Positions 1-8,842 of a stretch of 64,000 nt of DNA are shown here, piece by piece. Numbering within the stretch: position 1 is the stretch's first letter; each line of letters begins with the position of its first letter. Source of the stretch: Verrucomicrobia subdivision 3 bacterium UBA693 (GTDB lineage: Bacteria; Verrucomicrobiota; Verrucomicrobiia; Limisphaerales; UBA8199); assembly GCA_002298785.1 (NCBI GenBank), contig DBMR01000001.1, positions 13,644 to 77,643 on the forward strand. Direction: 5' to 3'. Under the pieces are notes generated by a model that saw only the letters and a list, made by a program, of their open reading frames with translations, was not told where the DNA came from and did no database searches. The translations under genes and the position numbers were made by a program.

Positions 1-163
1 CCCCCTGGGCCTTTTGTTTGGCCCGGCCCAGCGATGGCAGGAGCATGGCGGCCAAAATGGCGATGATGGCAATCACTACCAACAACTCGATAAGGGTGAA
101 GGCGAACCGGCTGACGCGGCTGGCTCGGGAGGATGGTTCCGGCTGGAATAGCGTGAATCTCAT
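1..163 (-). CDS. Prepilin-like N-terminal methylation-domain protein (partial)
   Basis: The ATG at 163 opens a reading frame running left off the window, so only 54 residues are seen. After a short polar leader (residues 1-21) comes F-TLIELLVVIAIIAIL-AAMLLPSLGRAK, the classic type IV prepilin/pseudopilin start: cleavage site before the Phe-Thr, Glu at +5, and one hydrophobic helix. In Verrucomicrobiota and Planctomycetota this signature heads a large expanded family of exported proteins (often called prepilin-type N-terminal cleavage/methylation domain proteins), only some of which are true pilins. It would be processed by a prepilin peptidase (PilD-like) and sit in or cross the inner membrane. 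Which subfamily it belongs to cannot be told because the C-terminal part is missing. Confidence 0.85.
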   Translation of the reverse strand, partial: MRFTLFQPEPSSRASRVSRFAFTLIELLVVIAIIAILAAMLLPSLGRAKQKAQG

Positions 164-251
164 ACGCGGTCACTCAGATGATGGGTCTCAAGCATTCTCG
201 CATTGGTCATGGTCTCAAGCAACTCTTGAACTTCGGTCTGATAAGTGAAAA

Positions 252-295
252 CCCCTCGGCCCGCGCCGGGGTTAAGCCGGTGCGAGCCGAGGGTT
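252..295 (-). terminator. Rho-independent terminator of the large secreted-protein gene
   Basis: Read on the minus strand, an 8-bp stem CCCTCGGC/GCCGAGGG (286-293 with 253-260) continues inward through TCGC/GCGG and CCGG/CCGG pairs with one mismatch and closes on a 7-nt loop. It is followed by GTTTTC. It lies about 45 bp after the stop of the minus-strand gene at 340. Confidence 0.75.
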
Positions 296-339
296 GATTC
301 AACTTCTGGCCGCCGTTGACGACGGTCTCAGAGTCCCGC

Positions 340-3300
340 TCATTGCTTCTTCAAGCGATAGAACTTCACGCCCGGAGGATTGACCAGGGTCAGGGTGTTG
401 TTCACCACGCCCGAGACCGGCGACCAGGTGGAACCCGTGGTCACGCTCGTGGCCGACTCCAGGGCGTAACCGGTCACGCCGGCAGGCCAGGAGACGATCA
501 CATTGTTGCCGGAGTGGGTAATGGTCAGGCTCGGCGGTCCAGTGAGGAAGGAACGCTGGCCGATTACCTTTGTGCCCAGGAGCGGAGCGTAGCTCGTGCT
601 CTCCCAGACCACCACGGCTGAACCATTGCGCCAAGCCACGCGAGGCCGCTGCGCCGCCAGCGGCGGCGTGTCGAAGCTGGGAACTTCCTTCTCGCTGATG
701 TAGAAGGATCCGCCGACCGGGTTGCCCGCAGCGTCGAAGCGGCGGCCCAGCGTGATAGTATTCGGCAAGGTGGAAACCTTGGCATGGAAAACCACTATCA
801 CCTGGCCGTTTTCGTCGATGGCGGCATCCCCACGTCCGATGCTGCCCGCGACGATGTTCATGTCATCCGAGACATCCCGGGTCCAGCGCACGGTGCCATC
901 GGCATTCAATACGGTCACCCAGAAGCCGTTAACGCCGCCAATATTATAGTCGCACGCGTGAACGTATGCGTCCTTGCCGTTGCCATGGAAGCCCACGCTG
1001 TCACCACGACCGCCACCGCCCGCTTGGGCGTATCCAGTCAAGGTCGCCAGCACCAGGTCCGGCGTGGTGGCAGTGCCGTTGTTGTCGAACATCCGCACCA
1101 CGGTGCCCCGGGTGGAGTCAGAGAACCGGATCGCGAAGCCATTCTTGGTTGCCCCAACCCCGTGCCAAATGCTGCTGCCGACTGGAGTGTCGTTTGCGAG
1201 GCTCTCGGATTTAACCACCGCGCCCGCAGGAGTGAGGATGCGGTAAATGGTATGGTTGGCTGCTGTCGCCCCGCCGTACAAATTCACCAAATCGGCGTTT
1301 TGACGGCTATCTCCAGCAATCACGACATTACCATTGGCCAAGTATTCCCAATCGCCAATCCGAATGCTACCCGCGTCCGCAGTGGCATAAGCTGCACTCG
1401 CTCCGGCCAAAATCGGGCTCACCGGCAGACCATTGTTGTCAAACAACTGCACGGCTGGGAATCCGCCGCCGCCTGCATAGCCTGCCAAAGCGGCAACTTC
1501 AGCCGGGAACAGGTCTCCGTCACCGTTCGCACCCTGGCCCACACCGTTACCGAAAAGGTTGGCGTGAATCTTCGGTCCCCAGGAAACGTAACCCGGAGTG
1601 GCGCTGCCGTCCCCGCGGAAGAAGGACAGATAGTTGTTTGTAACGCTCTTGCCCAGGCCATAAGCGCCGAGGGCGTCAATCTTCGTTTTCGGGGTGATTC
1701 CGTTGCCGTTGGAATCGAACATGGTCCAGACCGCTTCGATATCATCGATATCGCTGCCATCGTCCTCCCATCCCACGATGATATTGCCATTGCTGGCGAT
1801 GGCCACTCCAAGCGCTTCCGTACTAAGGTTGTTCACCCCATTGGTACCGTTCACGTAGGAGGTCGCCGTCTTGGGGGTCAGACCGTTCTTTTCAGGCGCG
1901 CCCGGCAGGGCCGATGACGCAAAGAGCCGGTAGGCGAGAACCTTCACCGTAAGCATGTCCGGGTCGTTTCGAGTGATCCACGCCACCGCAATCTTGCCAT
2001 TCCGCCACGCCACCTTGGGATTATCGGAGGCATTCGGAGCTGCGTTCAAGTCCGGCACTTCAATTTCGCTGACATAGAAGCTCCCACCCACAGGGTTTCC
2101 GGCCGCGTCAAACCGACGCCCCATGATGCCCGTGAACAGGAGAGGGTCCGGTTTTGCGCTGAAGACCACGATCACCTGTCCGTTTTCGTCAATCGCCGCA
2201 CTTGAACCATTCACCCCGGTGAGGGTCAGGTCGCTGGCCACATCGCGCGACCAGCGCACGGTGCCATCCGCATTGAGCACAGTGACCCACACCCCGTTGG
2301 TGCCATTCACATTGTAGTCACCAGAGATAACATAGGCATCTTTGGCGTTGCCGCTGATACCGTGGCTGCCGCCATCGCCACCACCGCCGGCTTCCGGGTG
2401 CCCGGTTAGGTCGGCCAGCGACATATTCGTGGTCGTTGGATTGCCGGCATTGTCAAACAGCCGCACATAAGCCTGGTTGGCCAAGCCTTGCCACCGAATC
2501 GCAAATCCGTTGGCGGTGACCGCCGCGCCGTTCCTCGAGATATTGCCTGCGTCCGGAGTTCCACTGACCGGAGAGTAAGCTTTGACCTCGACACCTCCCG
2601 GCGTAACGATTCGATAAACCGGGGTTCTGCCAGTGGTTTGGCCAGTGAGCACCCAATCATCATTCTGGCGGCTTTCGCCAACGATCAGGATGTTGCCGGA
2701 GGACAAATAATCCCAACCGCCCAGCCGAATTGCGCCGGCGGGCTGAACATTGGCATCAGTAAAGGTGACGATTCCCAGGTTTGTGACGCCGTTAATGGGT
2801 CCAGGACGCAAGGGTGAACCATCGTTGTTCATCAACTGAACGCAGACGAAATCGTTCGCGGCGGGCGGCGGGCCGCCAGCATCCTCGTTGATGTCATACA
2901 GTTGCGGCACTTCCAGGCCGATTTCCCAGGGCATGGCCGCCATGCCGATGCCACTGCCAAACCGGTTGGCTTTGGCCTTGGGACCCCACCCCGTGTAACC
3001 GGGAATCGTGGTATTATCAGATCGGTAATAAGACAGGAAGGAGGTCGTGATTGTCTCCTGTGTTGCCAAAGCCCCTAAAGTGCTCCGGTTGGAAACCACG
3101 GTCTGGGGAGTTATGAGCTTCCCGTTGGGATCGAGCAGGGTCCAGACGCTCTCGATATCGGCAAGGCCGCTGCCGTCGTCTTCCCAACTGACAATCATGT
3201 TGCCGTTATTGGCGATATCGATCGAGATGGACTCGGTTCCATTGTTGTTGATGGTGTTGAGACCATTTACGTAAGACGTCACGGTTTTGGGGGTAATACC

Positions 3301-3393
3301 GTTGGTCTCGGGGGCGCCGGGCAGGGTCTGCGCCGACGCGGAAAACGCGCAGGCAACCAGAACGGCAGCCGACGCCAGTATGGGTTTTCTCAT
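340..3393 (-). CDS. Large secreted protein with two long internal repeats
   Basis: About 1017 residues, exported: the chosen ATG at 3393 gives MRKPILASAAVLVACAFSASA, a good Sec signal peptide with an A-x-A cleavage site. An ATG at 3420 would add 9 polar residues. The mature protein holds two homologous units of roughly 470-480 residues. Each begins with LPGAPE-NG-TPKT-TSYVNG (about residues 22 and 494) and contains SWEDDGS, GNPVGGSFY and VAWRNG blocks; the style suggests beta-rich repeats. The last ~70 residues end in KFYRLKKQ, a C-terminal module common on secreted Verrucomicrobiota proteins. No catalytic motif is recognised and the function is unknown. A strong terminator follows it, so it is probably monocistronic. 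Confidence 0.8.
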   Translation of the reverse strand: MRKPILASAAVLVACAFSASAQTLPGAPETNGITPKTVTSYVNGLNTINNNGTESISIDIANNGNMIVSWEDDGSGLADIESVWTLLDPNGKLITPQTVVSNRSTLGALATQETITTSFLSYYRSDNTTIPGYTGWGPKAKANRFGSGIGMAAMPWEIGLEVPQLYDINEDAGGPPPAANDFVCVQLMNNDGSPLRPGPINGVTNLGIVTFTDANVQPAGAIRLGGWDYLSSGNILIVGESRQNDDWVLTGQTTGRTPVYRIVTPGGVEVKAYSPVSGTPDAGNISRNGAAVTANGFAIRWQGLANQAYVRLFDNAGNPTTTNMSLADLTGHPEAGGGGDGGSHGISGNAKDAYVISGDYNVNGTNGVWVTVLNADGTVRWSRDVASDLTLTGVNGSSAAIDENGQVIVVFSAKPDPLLFTGIMGRRFDAAGNPVGGSFYVSEIEVPDLNAAPNASDNPKVAWRNGKIAVAWITRNDPDMLTVKVLAYRLFASSALPGAPEKNGLTPKTATSYVNGTNGVNNLSTEALGVAIASNGNIIVGWEDDGSDIDDIEAVWTMFDSNGNGITPKTKIDALGAYGLGKSVTNNYLSFFRGDGSATPGYVSWGPKIHANLFGNGVGQGANGDGDLFPAEVAALAGYAGGGGFPAVQLFDNNGLPVSPILAGASAAYATADAGSIRIGDWEYLANGNVVIAGDSRQNADLVNLYGGATAANHTIYRILTPAGAVVKSESLANDTPVGSSIWHGVGATKNGFAIRFSDSTRGTVVRMFDNNGTATTPDLVLATLTGYAQAGGGGRGDSVGFHGNGKDAYVHACDYNIGGVNGFWVTVLNADGTVRWTRDVSDDMNIVAGSIGRGDAAIDENGQVIVVFHAKVSTLPNTITLGRRFDAAGNPVGGSFYISEKEVPSFDTPPLAAQRPRVAWRNGSAVVVWESTSYAPLLGTKVIGQRSFLTGPPSLTITHSGNNVIVSWPAGVTGYALESATSVTTGSTWSPVSGVVNNTLTLVNPPGVKFYRLKKQ

Positions 3394-3711
3394 ATTACTT
3401 TGGGTGTTTTTGGTTTCCATGCGGTACGAGGCAACTGCCCGCCAAAGGCGGGCAGCCTGAAACGAAAGCTTTTGACTTGGTTTCATACCAGTAATGCAAG
3501 GGTTGCGTCCCACAGTGGCTACAAATTTGAATAAGTCAACTGCATTCTTCATAGAATTTTTCCGATAGCAGTAGGGACCCCTTGACCCGATCAAAAACCC
3601 GGCTTATTCCCGTCAGCCGCCGGAAATTTCCCGCTATTCCTGCTATTGCCTGTTGTTTCAAGCCGGACCTGCGGTTAAGCTGCGGCCCTGGGGCGATTTT
3701 CCTTTAGCCAG

Positions 3712-5091
3712 ATGAGTGAACCGACATTACTGATAGTAGATGACGAGAAAACAACGCGGGAAGGATTGCGGGCCGCGTTGGAAGATCGCTATGAGGTGTA
3801 TTTGGCCGAAGACGCGCGGATGGCCGTGGAACTGCTCGAGCAGGATCATTTCGATGTTCTATTGACCGATTTCCGGCTGCCGAACGAGGATGGCATGAAG
3901 ATCATCGCGCGGGCCAAGTCCCTGTCGCGTCCCCCGATTTGCATCCTGATGACCGCCTACGGTTCGGAGGAACTGGCAGTCGAGGCCATGAAGCGCGGGG
4001 CGGACGATTACATCGCCAAAGGACGCCTGCAAATCGAGGAATTGGAGATGCGCATCGCGCGGGCATTGCGCCAGCGCAATCTCGAGTCGGAAAACACTTC
4101 GTTGCGGCAGCAACTGGACTCGCGCTTTGGCATGGAGAACATCATCGGCGAGTCCGATGTCATGCGGGAAGTGTTGGAGGTGGTCCGGCAAGTAGCCCCG
4201 GCGCGCGCGACAGTGCTGCTCCTGGGTGAAAGCGGCACCGGCAAGGAGATGATCGCCAAAGTGATTCACCGCCTCAGCCCCCGCGCCCAACAACCCATGG
4301 TCTCCGTCCATTGCGCGGCCCTTTCCCCGACCCTGCTCGAGAGCGAGCTTTTCGGCCATGAAAAAGGCGCCTTCACCGGGGCGCACGAGCGCCGGATCGG
4401 CCGGTTCGAGCAGGCCCAGGGCGGAACGCTGTTCCTGGATGAAATCGGGGAGATCGACCCGTCGATCCAGGTCAAATTACTGCGATTCCTGGGCGAGCGA
4501 ACTTTTGAACGGGTCGGTTCCAACAAGACCATCAGCGCGGACGTTCGCCTGATCGCCGCCACTAACAAGAACCTGGCGGACATGGTCAAAGCCGGGACCT
4601 TTCGCGAAGATTTGTTTTTCCGTTTGCGGGTGGTCGAGGTGCGGTTGCCGGGGCTCCGGAAGCGTCGCGAGGATATTCCGCTCCTGGCCCAGGCCTTTCT
4701 CCACGAATTCGCGAAGGAGAACCATAAGCCGGTGGGGACTTTCACCCCCGACGCAATGGAATTGATGACCGGCTATGACTGGCCGGGCAATGTGCGCGAG
4801 TTGCGCACGGCCATCGAGCACGCGGTCGTGCTCTGCCGAGGCGACCGCATTACCGCCCGCGACCTGCCCGCCCAGGTGCGCATCCGCGAGGAACCTGCCA
4901 AACTTCAGGCGGAGACGGCGCCCACACCCCCGCCGGAAAACTCCTTGTCGGTGCTCGAGAACGAAAAGCAGCTCATTATCCGGGCCTTGAAAGAGACCGA
5001 CGGGAATCGCACACTGGCCGCTGAAAAACTCGGCATGAGCCGCCGGAGTTTGCATCGCAAATTGCGGAAGTATCAACTCGACGACCTATAA
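3712..5091 (+). CDS. NtrC-family sigma-54-dependent response regulator
   Basis: 459 residues with the full NtrC architecture. The receiver domain (1-120) has acidic pair D10/D11, phospho-acceptor D53, T81 and K103. The AAA+ domain (about 142-375) has Walker A GESGTGKE at 172-179, the sigma-54-contacting GAFTGA loop at 219-224 and Walker B LFLDE near 240-244. The C-terminal Fis-type helix-turn-helix covers the last ~45 residues. It should bind enhancer sites and drive open-complex formation at -24/-12 promoters after phosphorylation. No histidine kinase is encoded nearby, so its partner is elsewhere. Residues after K103 read KGRLQ instead of the usual KPF, a minor deviation. The next gene starts 4 bp after its stop, so the two are probably cotranscribed. 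Confidence 0.93.
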   Translation: MSEPTLLIVDDEKTTREGLRAALEDRYEVYLAEDARMAVELLEQDHFDVLLTDFRLPNEDGMKIIARAKSLSRPPICILMTAYGSEELAVEAMKRGADDYIAKGRLQIEELEMRIARALRQRNLESENTSLRQQLDSRFGMENIIGESDVMREVLEVVRQVAPARATVLLLGESGTGKEMIAKVIHRLSPRAQQPMVSVHCAALSPTLLESELFGHEKGAFTGAHERRIGRFEQAQGGTLFLDEIGEIDPSIQVKLLRFLGERTFERVGSNKTISADVRLIAATNKNLADMVKAGTFREDLFFRLRVVEVRLPGLRKRREDIPLLAQAFLHEFAKENHKPVGTFTPDAMELMTGYDWPGNVRELRTAIEHAVVLCRGDRITARDLPAQVRIREEPAKLQAETAPTPPPENSLSVLENEKQLIIRALKETDGNRTLAAEKLGMSRRSLHRKLRKYQLDDL

Positions 5092-5095
5092 AGAA

Positions 5096-6946
5096 ATGAT
5101 TACGCCCCAGGATTTCGTTCACAAGCTGGAGACGACCGGCTCGCGGCTGCGTCTGGTGATGATACTGCTGGCGCTCGTATTGCTAGCGGCGGGTTATAAC
5201 TGGTTTAGTTACCGAAATATGGCCACCCAGTCCGCCATGGATTCAGCCCAAGTGGCCCGCAACCTGTCCGAGGGCAAAGGATTCACCACTCAGTTGCTGC
5301 GGCCTTTATCGCTTTACCTGGTCAAGCAGCAGCGGTTCAACAAACCCGGCACCGCCGATGACCTTTACTTGGTGAAAACCGCGCATCCGGATATCTCCAA
5401 CCCGCCGGTTTACCCCGTGATGCTCGCCGGACTGATGAAAGTGTTGCCGTTTCGTTTCGAGATCCCGCAGAGCCCAGGCGGCATCTGGGGGGGAGGCGAT
5501 TACCGCTTCCGCTACCAACCAGATTTTCTGATCGCGCTGTTCAACGAGGCGATTTTTTTCCTCTGCATTTTCCTGGTCTTTCGACTGGGAAAACGTTTAT
5601 TCGACGAGAACGTGGCCTTTTTCTCCGCGCTGGTCATGCTGGGCACCGAACTCTTCTGGAAATTCTCGGTTTCGGGCCTGTCCACCATGCTGCTGATGCT
5701 GCTTTTTCTTTTGCTAACCTGGGTGCTGGTGCTGGCTGAAGCCGAGGGGCGCGAACCCAAACACGGTCCCAAAAGGCCGTTGTCTTACGCCGCCGCTGCC
5801 GGTGCGCTCGCCGGGTTGTGCGGCCTGACCAGGTATTCGTTTCTCTGGATCATCCTGCCGGTTGGCGTGTTCCTGATGCTATGGGGCGGGGGCCGCCGCT
5901 GGCTCAACGCGAGCGTTGCGGTGGCTGCTTTTTTTCTCGTGGTCAGCCCCTGGGTGGCGCGGAACTGGATGGTCAGCGGCCTGCCTTTGGGCACCGCTAC
6001 CTATACTCTTGCGGAAGGCCCGCTGATGGGGAAATACGCGGAGCACCGCCTGGCGCGCGCTATCGATCCAAAGGTGTCAATACCCCCGCAGCTCGTACCC
6101 TATAAACTCATCCAGCAGCTCCGCGGGGTCATCTCGAATGACGTGCCCAAATTCGCGGGCAATTGGGTGGCGGGTCTTTGTTTGCTCGCACTCCTGATGA
6201 GCTACAACAACCCCGCTCTCAGTCGCGTTCGCTTCTTCCTCCTCGGAGCCCTCCTCCTGATGATTCTCATTCAATCCCTGGGCAAAACGCAGTTGTCCGA
6301 GGATGTCCCGGAAGTAAATGTCGAAAACCTGTTGGTGGTACTGGCTCCGTTGGTGATTCTGTTTGGCGTCGCCATGTTCTATGTGGTGCTCGACACTATC
6401 CAACTGCCCATACCCGAACTGCGGAGGGTCATAGTCGTGGGTTTTGGCTTCCTGCTTTGCCTGCCCATGCTGCTGACTTTCCTCCCACCACGGTCGACCT
6501 ATCCGCTCGTTTATCCCCCTTATTTCCCCCCGCAATTCCAGGCATGCGCCAGTTACACCAAGACCAACGAACTGGTCATGTGCGATTTGCCGTGGGCCAT
6601 GGCCTGGTATGGCCAGCGCCAGACGGTTTGGCTGCCCGCCGACGGTTACTCGGACTTCTTCACCATCAACGACTCCGTCAAGCCCGTGGCCGCGTTCTTT
6701 CTCACTCGCCAGATCATAGATGGCAAATTGTTCTCCCAACACCTCAATGCTACGGGCGCCGACAAAACCTGGGGAGAGTTAATGATGAATATTATCCTGG
6801 ACCCACCTAAGGATCAAGGTTGGCCCAAGGAAATCCGGTTTGGGATTCCCCGCGGCGATGGAACACGCATCCGGCTTCCTTTTGATTGGTGGCAGCCCGG
6901 TTGGCCGGACATGCTTCTGCTCACCACCCGCAAGCAACCGTTCTGA
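5096..6946 (+). CDS. GT-C fold integral membrane glycosyltransferase (ArnT/PMT-like)
   Basis: 616 residues with about ten hydrophobic segments, the first at 19-36. After the first helix come an Asp in SAMDSAQVARNLSEGKGFTT and further periplasmic-loop features typical of the GT39/ArnT-like group, which use a polyprenyl-phosphate sugar donor to glycosylate a lipid or protein on the outer face of the inner membrane. A long soluble C-terminal region follows residue 480. The start lies 4 bp downstream of the response regulator stop, with AAAGAA just before the ATG, indicating translational coupling. Acceptor and sugar cannot be inferred. A short GACCGT/ACGGTC hairpin overlaps the stop codon. Confidence 0.75.
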   Translation: MITPQDFVHKLETTGSRLRLVMILLALVLLAAGYNWFSYRNMATQSAMDSAQVARNLSEGKGFTTQLLRPLSLYLVKQQRFNKPGTADDLYLVKTAHPDISNPPVYPVMLAGLMKVLPFRFEIPQSPGGIWGGGDYRFRYQPDFLIALFNEAIFFLCIFLVFRLGKRLFDENVAFFSALVMLGTELFWKFSVSGLSTMLLMLLFLLLTWVLVLAEAEGREPKHGPKRPLSYAAAAGALAGLCGLTRYSFLWIILPVGVFLMLWGGGRRWLNASVAVAAFFLVVSPWVARNWMVSGLPLGTATYTLAEGPLMGKYAEHRLARAIDPKVSIPPQLVPYKLIQQLRGVISNDVPKFAGNWVAGLCLLALLMSYNNPALSRVRFFLLGALLLMILIQSLGKTQLSEDVPEVNVENLLVVLAPLVILFGVAMFYVVLDTIQLPIPELRRVIVVGFGFLLCLPMLLTFLPPRSTYPLVYPPYFPPQFQACASYTKTNELVMCDLPWAMAWYGQRQTVWLPADGYSDFFTINDSVKPVAAFFLTRQIIDGKLFSQHLNATGADKTWGELMMNIILDPPKDQGWPKEIRFGIPRGDGTRIRLPFDWWQPGWPDMLLLTTRKQPF

Positions 6947-6961
6947 CCGTCAGCGACGGTC
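6945..6961. terminator. Small hairpin between convergent genes
   Basis: A perfect 6-bp stem GACCGT/ACGGTC with a 5-nt loop covers the stop of the membrane glycosyltransferase and faces the stop of the ROK gene 10 bp further on. There is no T tract on either strand, so it is at best a weak or Rho-assisted terminator. Confidence 0.3.
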
Positions 6962-6971
6962 CGGAGGCGAC

Positions 6972-7958
6972 TCAATCTTTGGCATGCCTCCGGGCCAGCA
7001 CCGCGCCGCCCGTAATCCCGGCGTCATCCCCCAGGTCGGACGCGACGATTTCCACTCCTTTCAGGCTGCCCGCCATGGCGTAATCCTTGGCGGTCTCGAT
7101 GATGACGCTCATCATCTCGTCCTGCAAGGCCTGGATAACCCCACCGCCCAGCACCACGACCTCGGGGTTCAAAATGTTGATCAGGTTCGCGGTGGCAATA
7201 CCGATGTACTCAGCCGCTTCCTCCACGATCTTGTCGACGAACTTATCGCCCTTGCGGATGGCCTTCCGCAGGTCGTTGCTGCGCAGGTCGCTGAGATCGG
7301 ATCCCAGCATTTCCGTCAGCACCGTCTTTTGGCCTTCCTTAACCCCGGCTTTGATCTGTTGAAACATCGCGGTGCGGCTGGCGAGGGCTTCGAAACATCC
7401 TTTGTTGCCGCATCCGCACTTCGGCCCGTTGATGTCCAGCACCATGTGCCCCACTTCGCCCGCCGTGTGCCCCGCTCCGCTATACAGCTCGCCATTGATA
7501 ATGATCCCGCCGCCAATTCCCGTGCCGACGAATATCCCCACCATGCTCCGGGGCTTCGATTTAAGCTCTGCACCGTAAACACCGAGCGCTCCAATGTTGC
7601 AGTCGTTCTCGACAAATACCGGCACGCCCAGGTGCTTCTCCAGTTCCTTTTTTAGCGGCACGTCTTTCCAGCCCTCCATGTTCGGAGCAAAGATTACTGT
7701 GCCGTCGTCAAAATTGACCGAGCCAGGGGCGCCAATTCCGATTCCGGCCACTTGCTTCAGGCTCAGGTCCGCCTCGTCCACCGCGTCTTGCACACATCGC
7801 GCAATGCGCTCGATGACTTCCTTCACCCCGCGCTGGGCTTTGGTGCTGAGCTTGGTAGTCGCCAGGGTTTCAAAAGAGCTCTTGAAGACGCCGGCGAGAA
7901 TTTTAGTGCCACCAAGGTCCACGCCGACCACGTAGTCTTTGCTATTTGCTTCAGCCAT
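6972..7958 (-). CDS. ROK-family sugar kinase (glucokinase-like)
   Basis: 328 residues, the usual ROK kinase length. The N-terminal phosphate loop DLGGTKI (14-20), the catalytic Asp in the END triplet (D119) and the ROK zinc site are present: H171 after GEVG, then CGCGNKGCFE (181-190) with three Cys. There is no N-terminal helix-turn-helix, so it is an enzyme and not a NagC/XylR-type repressor. It should phosphorylate a hexose such as glucose, using ATP in the cytoplasm; the exact sugar cannot be read from sequence. The start is supported by a GGAG box 11 bp upstream. It lies 140 bp downstream of the two thymidylate-kinase-like genes on the same strand and may share their transcript. Confidence 0.9.
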   Translation of the reverse strand: MAEANSKDYVVGVDLGGTKILAGVFKSSFETLATTKLSTKAQRGVKEVIERIARCVQDAVDEADLSLKQVAGIGIGAPGSVNFDDGTVIFAPNMEGWKDVPLKKELEKHLGVPVFVENDCNIGALGVYGAELKSKPRSMVGIFVGTGIGGGIIINGELYSGAGHTAGEVGHMVLDINGPKCGCGNKGCFEALASRTAMFQQIKAGVKEGQKTVLTEMLGSDLSDLRSNDLRKAIRKGDKFVDKIVEEAAEYIGIATANLINILNPEVVVLGGGVIQALQDEMMSVIIETAKDYAMAGSLKGVEIVASDLGDDAGITGGAVLARRHAKD

Positions 7959-8098
7959 AAACTCTGCTCCTGCATTGGTACATTCACACCGGCGCGGATC
8001 GTCCGCTCACCGACGCCATCACCGGGGAACCTGAGACATGTCAGCACATTCAAGCCGGGCCCGCAATCCCGTTCACATCCCGCCTCAGACCGCCGGCG

Positions 8099-8842
8099 CT
8101 AGTGATTCGCCACCAGCTTTCCCGCCAGCACCGCACCGACTTTCTTCTGCAAGTCGGCATTGATCGCTTCGGCGGATCGCATGCCGTCCACGATCGTAAA
8201 CCCGTACGTCGCCTGCAGGCTCGTAAATACGTCCTTAACCGCCCCCTGATACTTCATAAAGCTATCAAACATATCGCGCGATAGCCCCAAGTCCATGCCA
8301 CTCTCCCAATAATCCAGAGCCGTGTTCTTTTCAAAACAGCGCTGGACCAATTCCTCAGGCGGAACGTTCAGGTAGAAAACCGCATCCGGCTCGATCGCAA
8401 TCCCATAGAGATTCCGCAGCCAGGCTTCATCCATGCCCCGCACCATGTCCCGCGCCATCAGTGTATAAATGTAGCGGTCCGCCAGCACAATAAACCCGGC
8501 TTTCAACGCCGGCAGAATGATGTTTTCGAGCTGGTCGGCAAAGTCGGTGGCATAGAACAAACTCAGCGTGCTGCGGCTGAGAATGTTGCCTTCCTGGGCT
8601 CGCTCCAGCTCTTCACTGACCAGCGTCGAGCGTTTCAGACCGACTTGCACCGTTGCATGACCGGACCCTTCCAGCCACTCGGTCAGGCGCTGGATCTGAG
8701 TCGACCGCCCGGAACCGTCCGCACCTTCCACCACGATCAGGCGCCCAGCCAGGTTATCGAGTTCCACCCCCGGGATGCCATGGCCATAAAACCGGCGCTT
8801 CTTGCGCAACGGCACGACGATTTCGTCCTGGTTACGTTTCAT
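8099..8842 (-). CDS. Thymidylate kinase-like protein with altered Walker A
   Basis: 247 residues with a thymidylate kinase (dTMP kinase) fold. The P-loop reads GADGSGRST (40-48), so the invariant Walker A Lys is Arg (R46, codon CGG on the minus strand). The family DR motif is kept (D122-R123, in DRYIYT), as is ATDFAD (98-103). A basic ~30-residue N-terminal extension, KRNQDEIVVPLRKKRR, precedes the kinase core. Its ATG overlaps the TGA of the upstream paralogue by 4 bp (8839-8842), so the two are translationally coupled and probably act together. With Arg at this position it may bind nucleotide but be catalytically weak, or serve as a regulatory partner. This is inference; conventional dTMP kinase function is not assured. 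Confidence 0.75.
   Translation of the reverse strand: MKRNQDEIVVPLRKKRRFYGHGIPGVELDNLAGRLIVVEGADGSGRSTQIQRLTEWLEGSGHATVQVGLKRSTLVSEELERAQEGNILSRSTLSLFYATDFADQLENIILPALKAGFIVLADRYIYTLMARDMVRGMDEAWLRNLYGIAIEPDAVFYLNVPPEELVQRCFEKNTALDYWESGMDLGLSRDMFDSFMKYQGAVKDVFTSLQATYGFTIVDGMRSAEAINADLQKKVGAVLAGKLVANH

Noticed and set aside
784..1917. 377-codon plus-strand frame inside the two-repeat protein gene
   Set aside because: Antisense shadow of a well-supported secreted protein.
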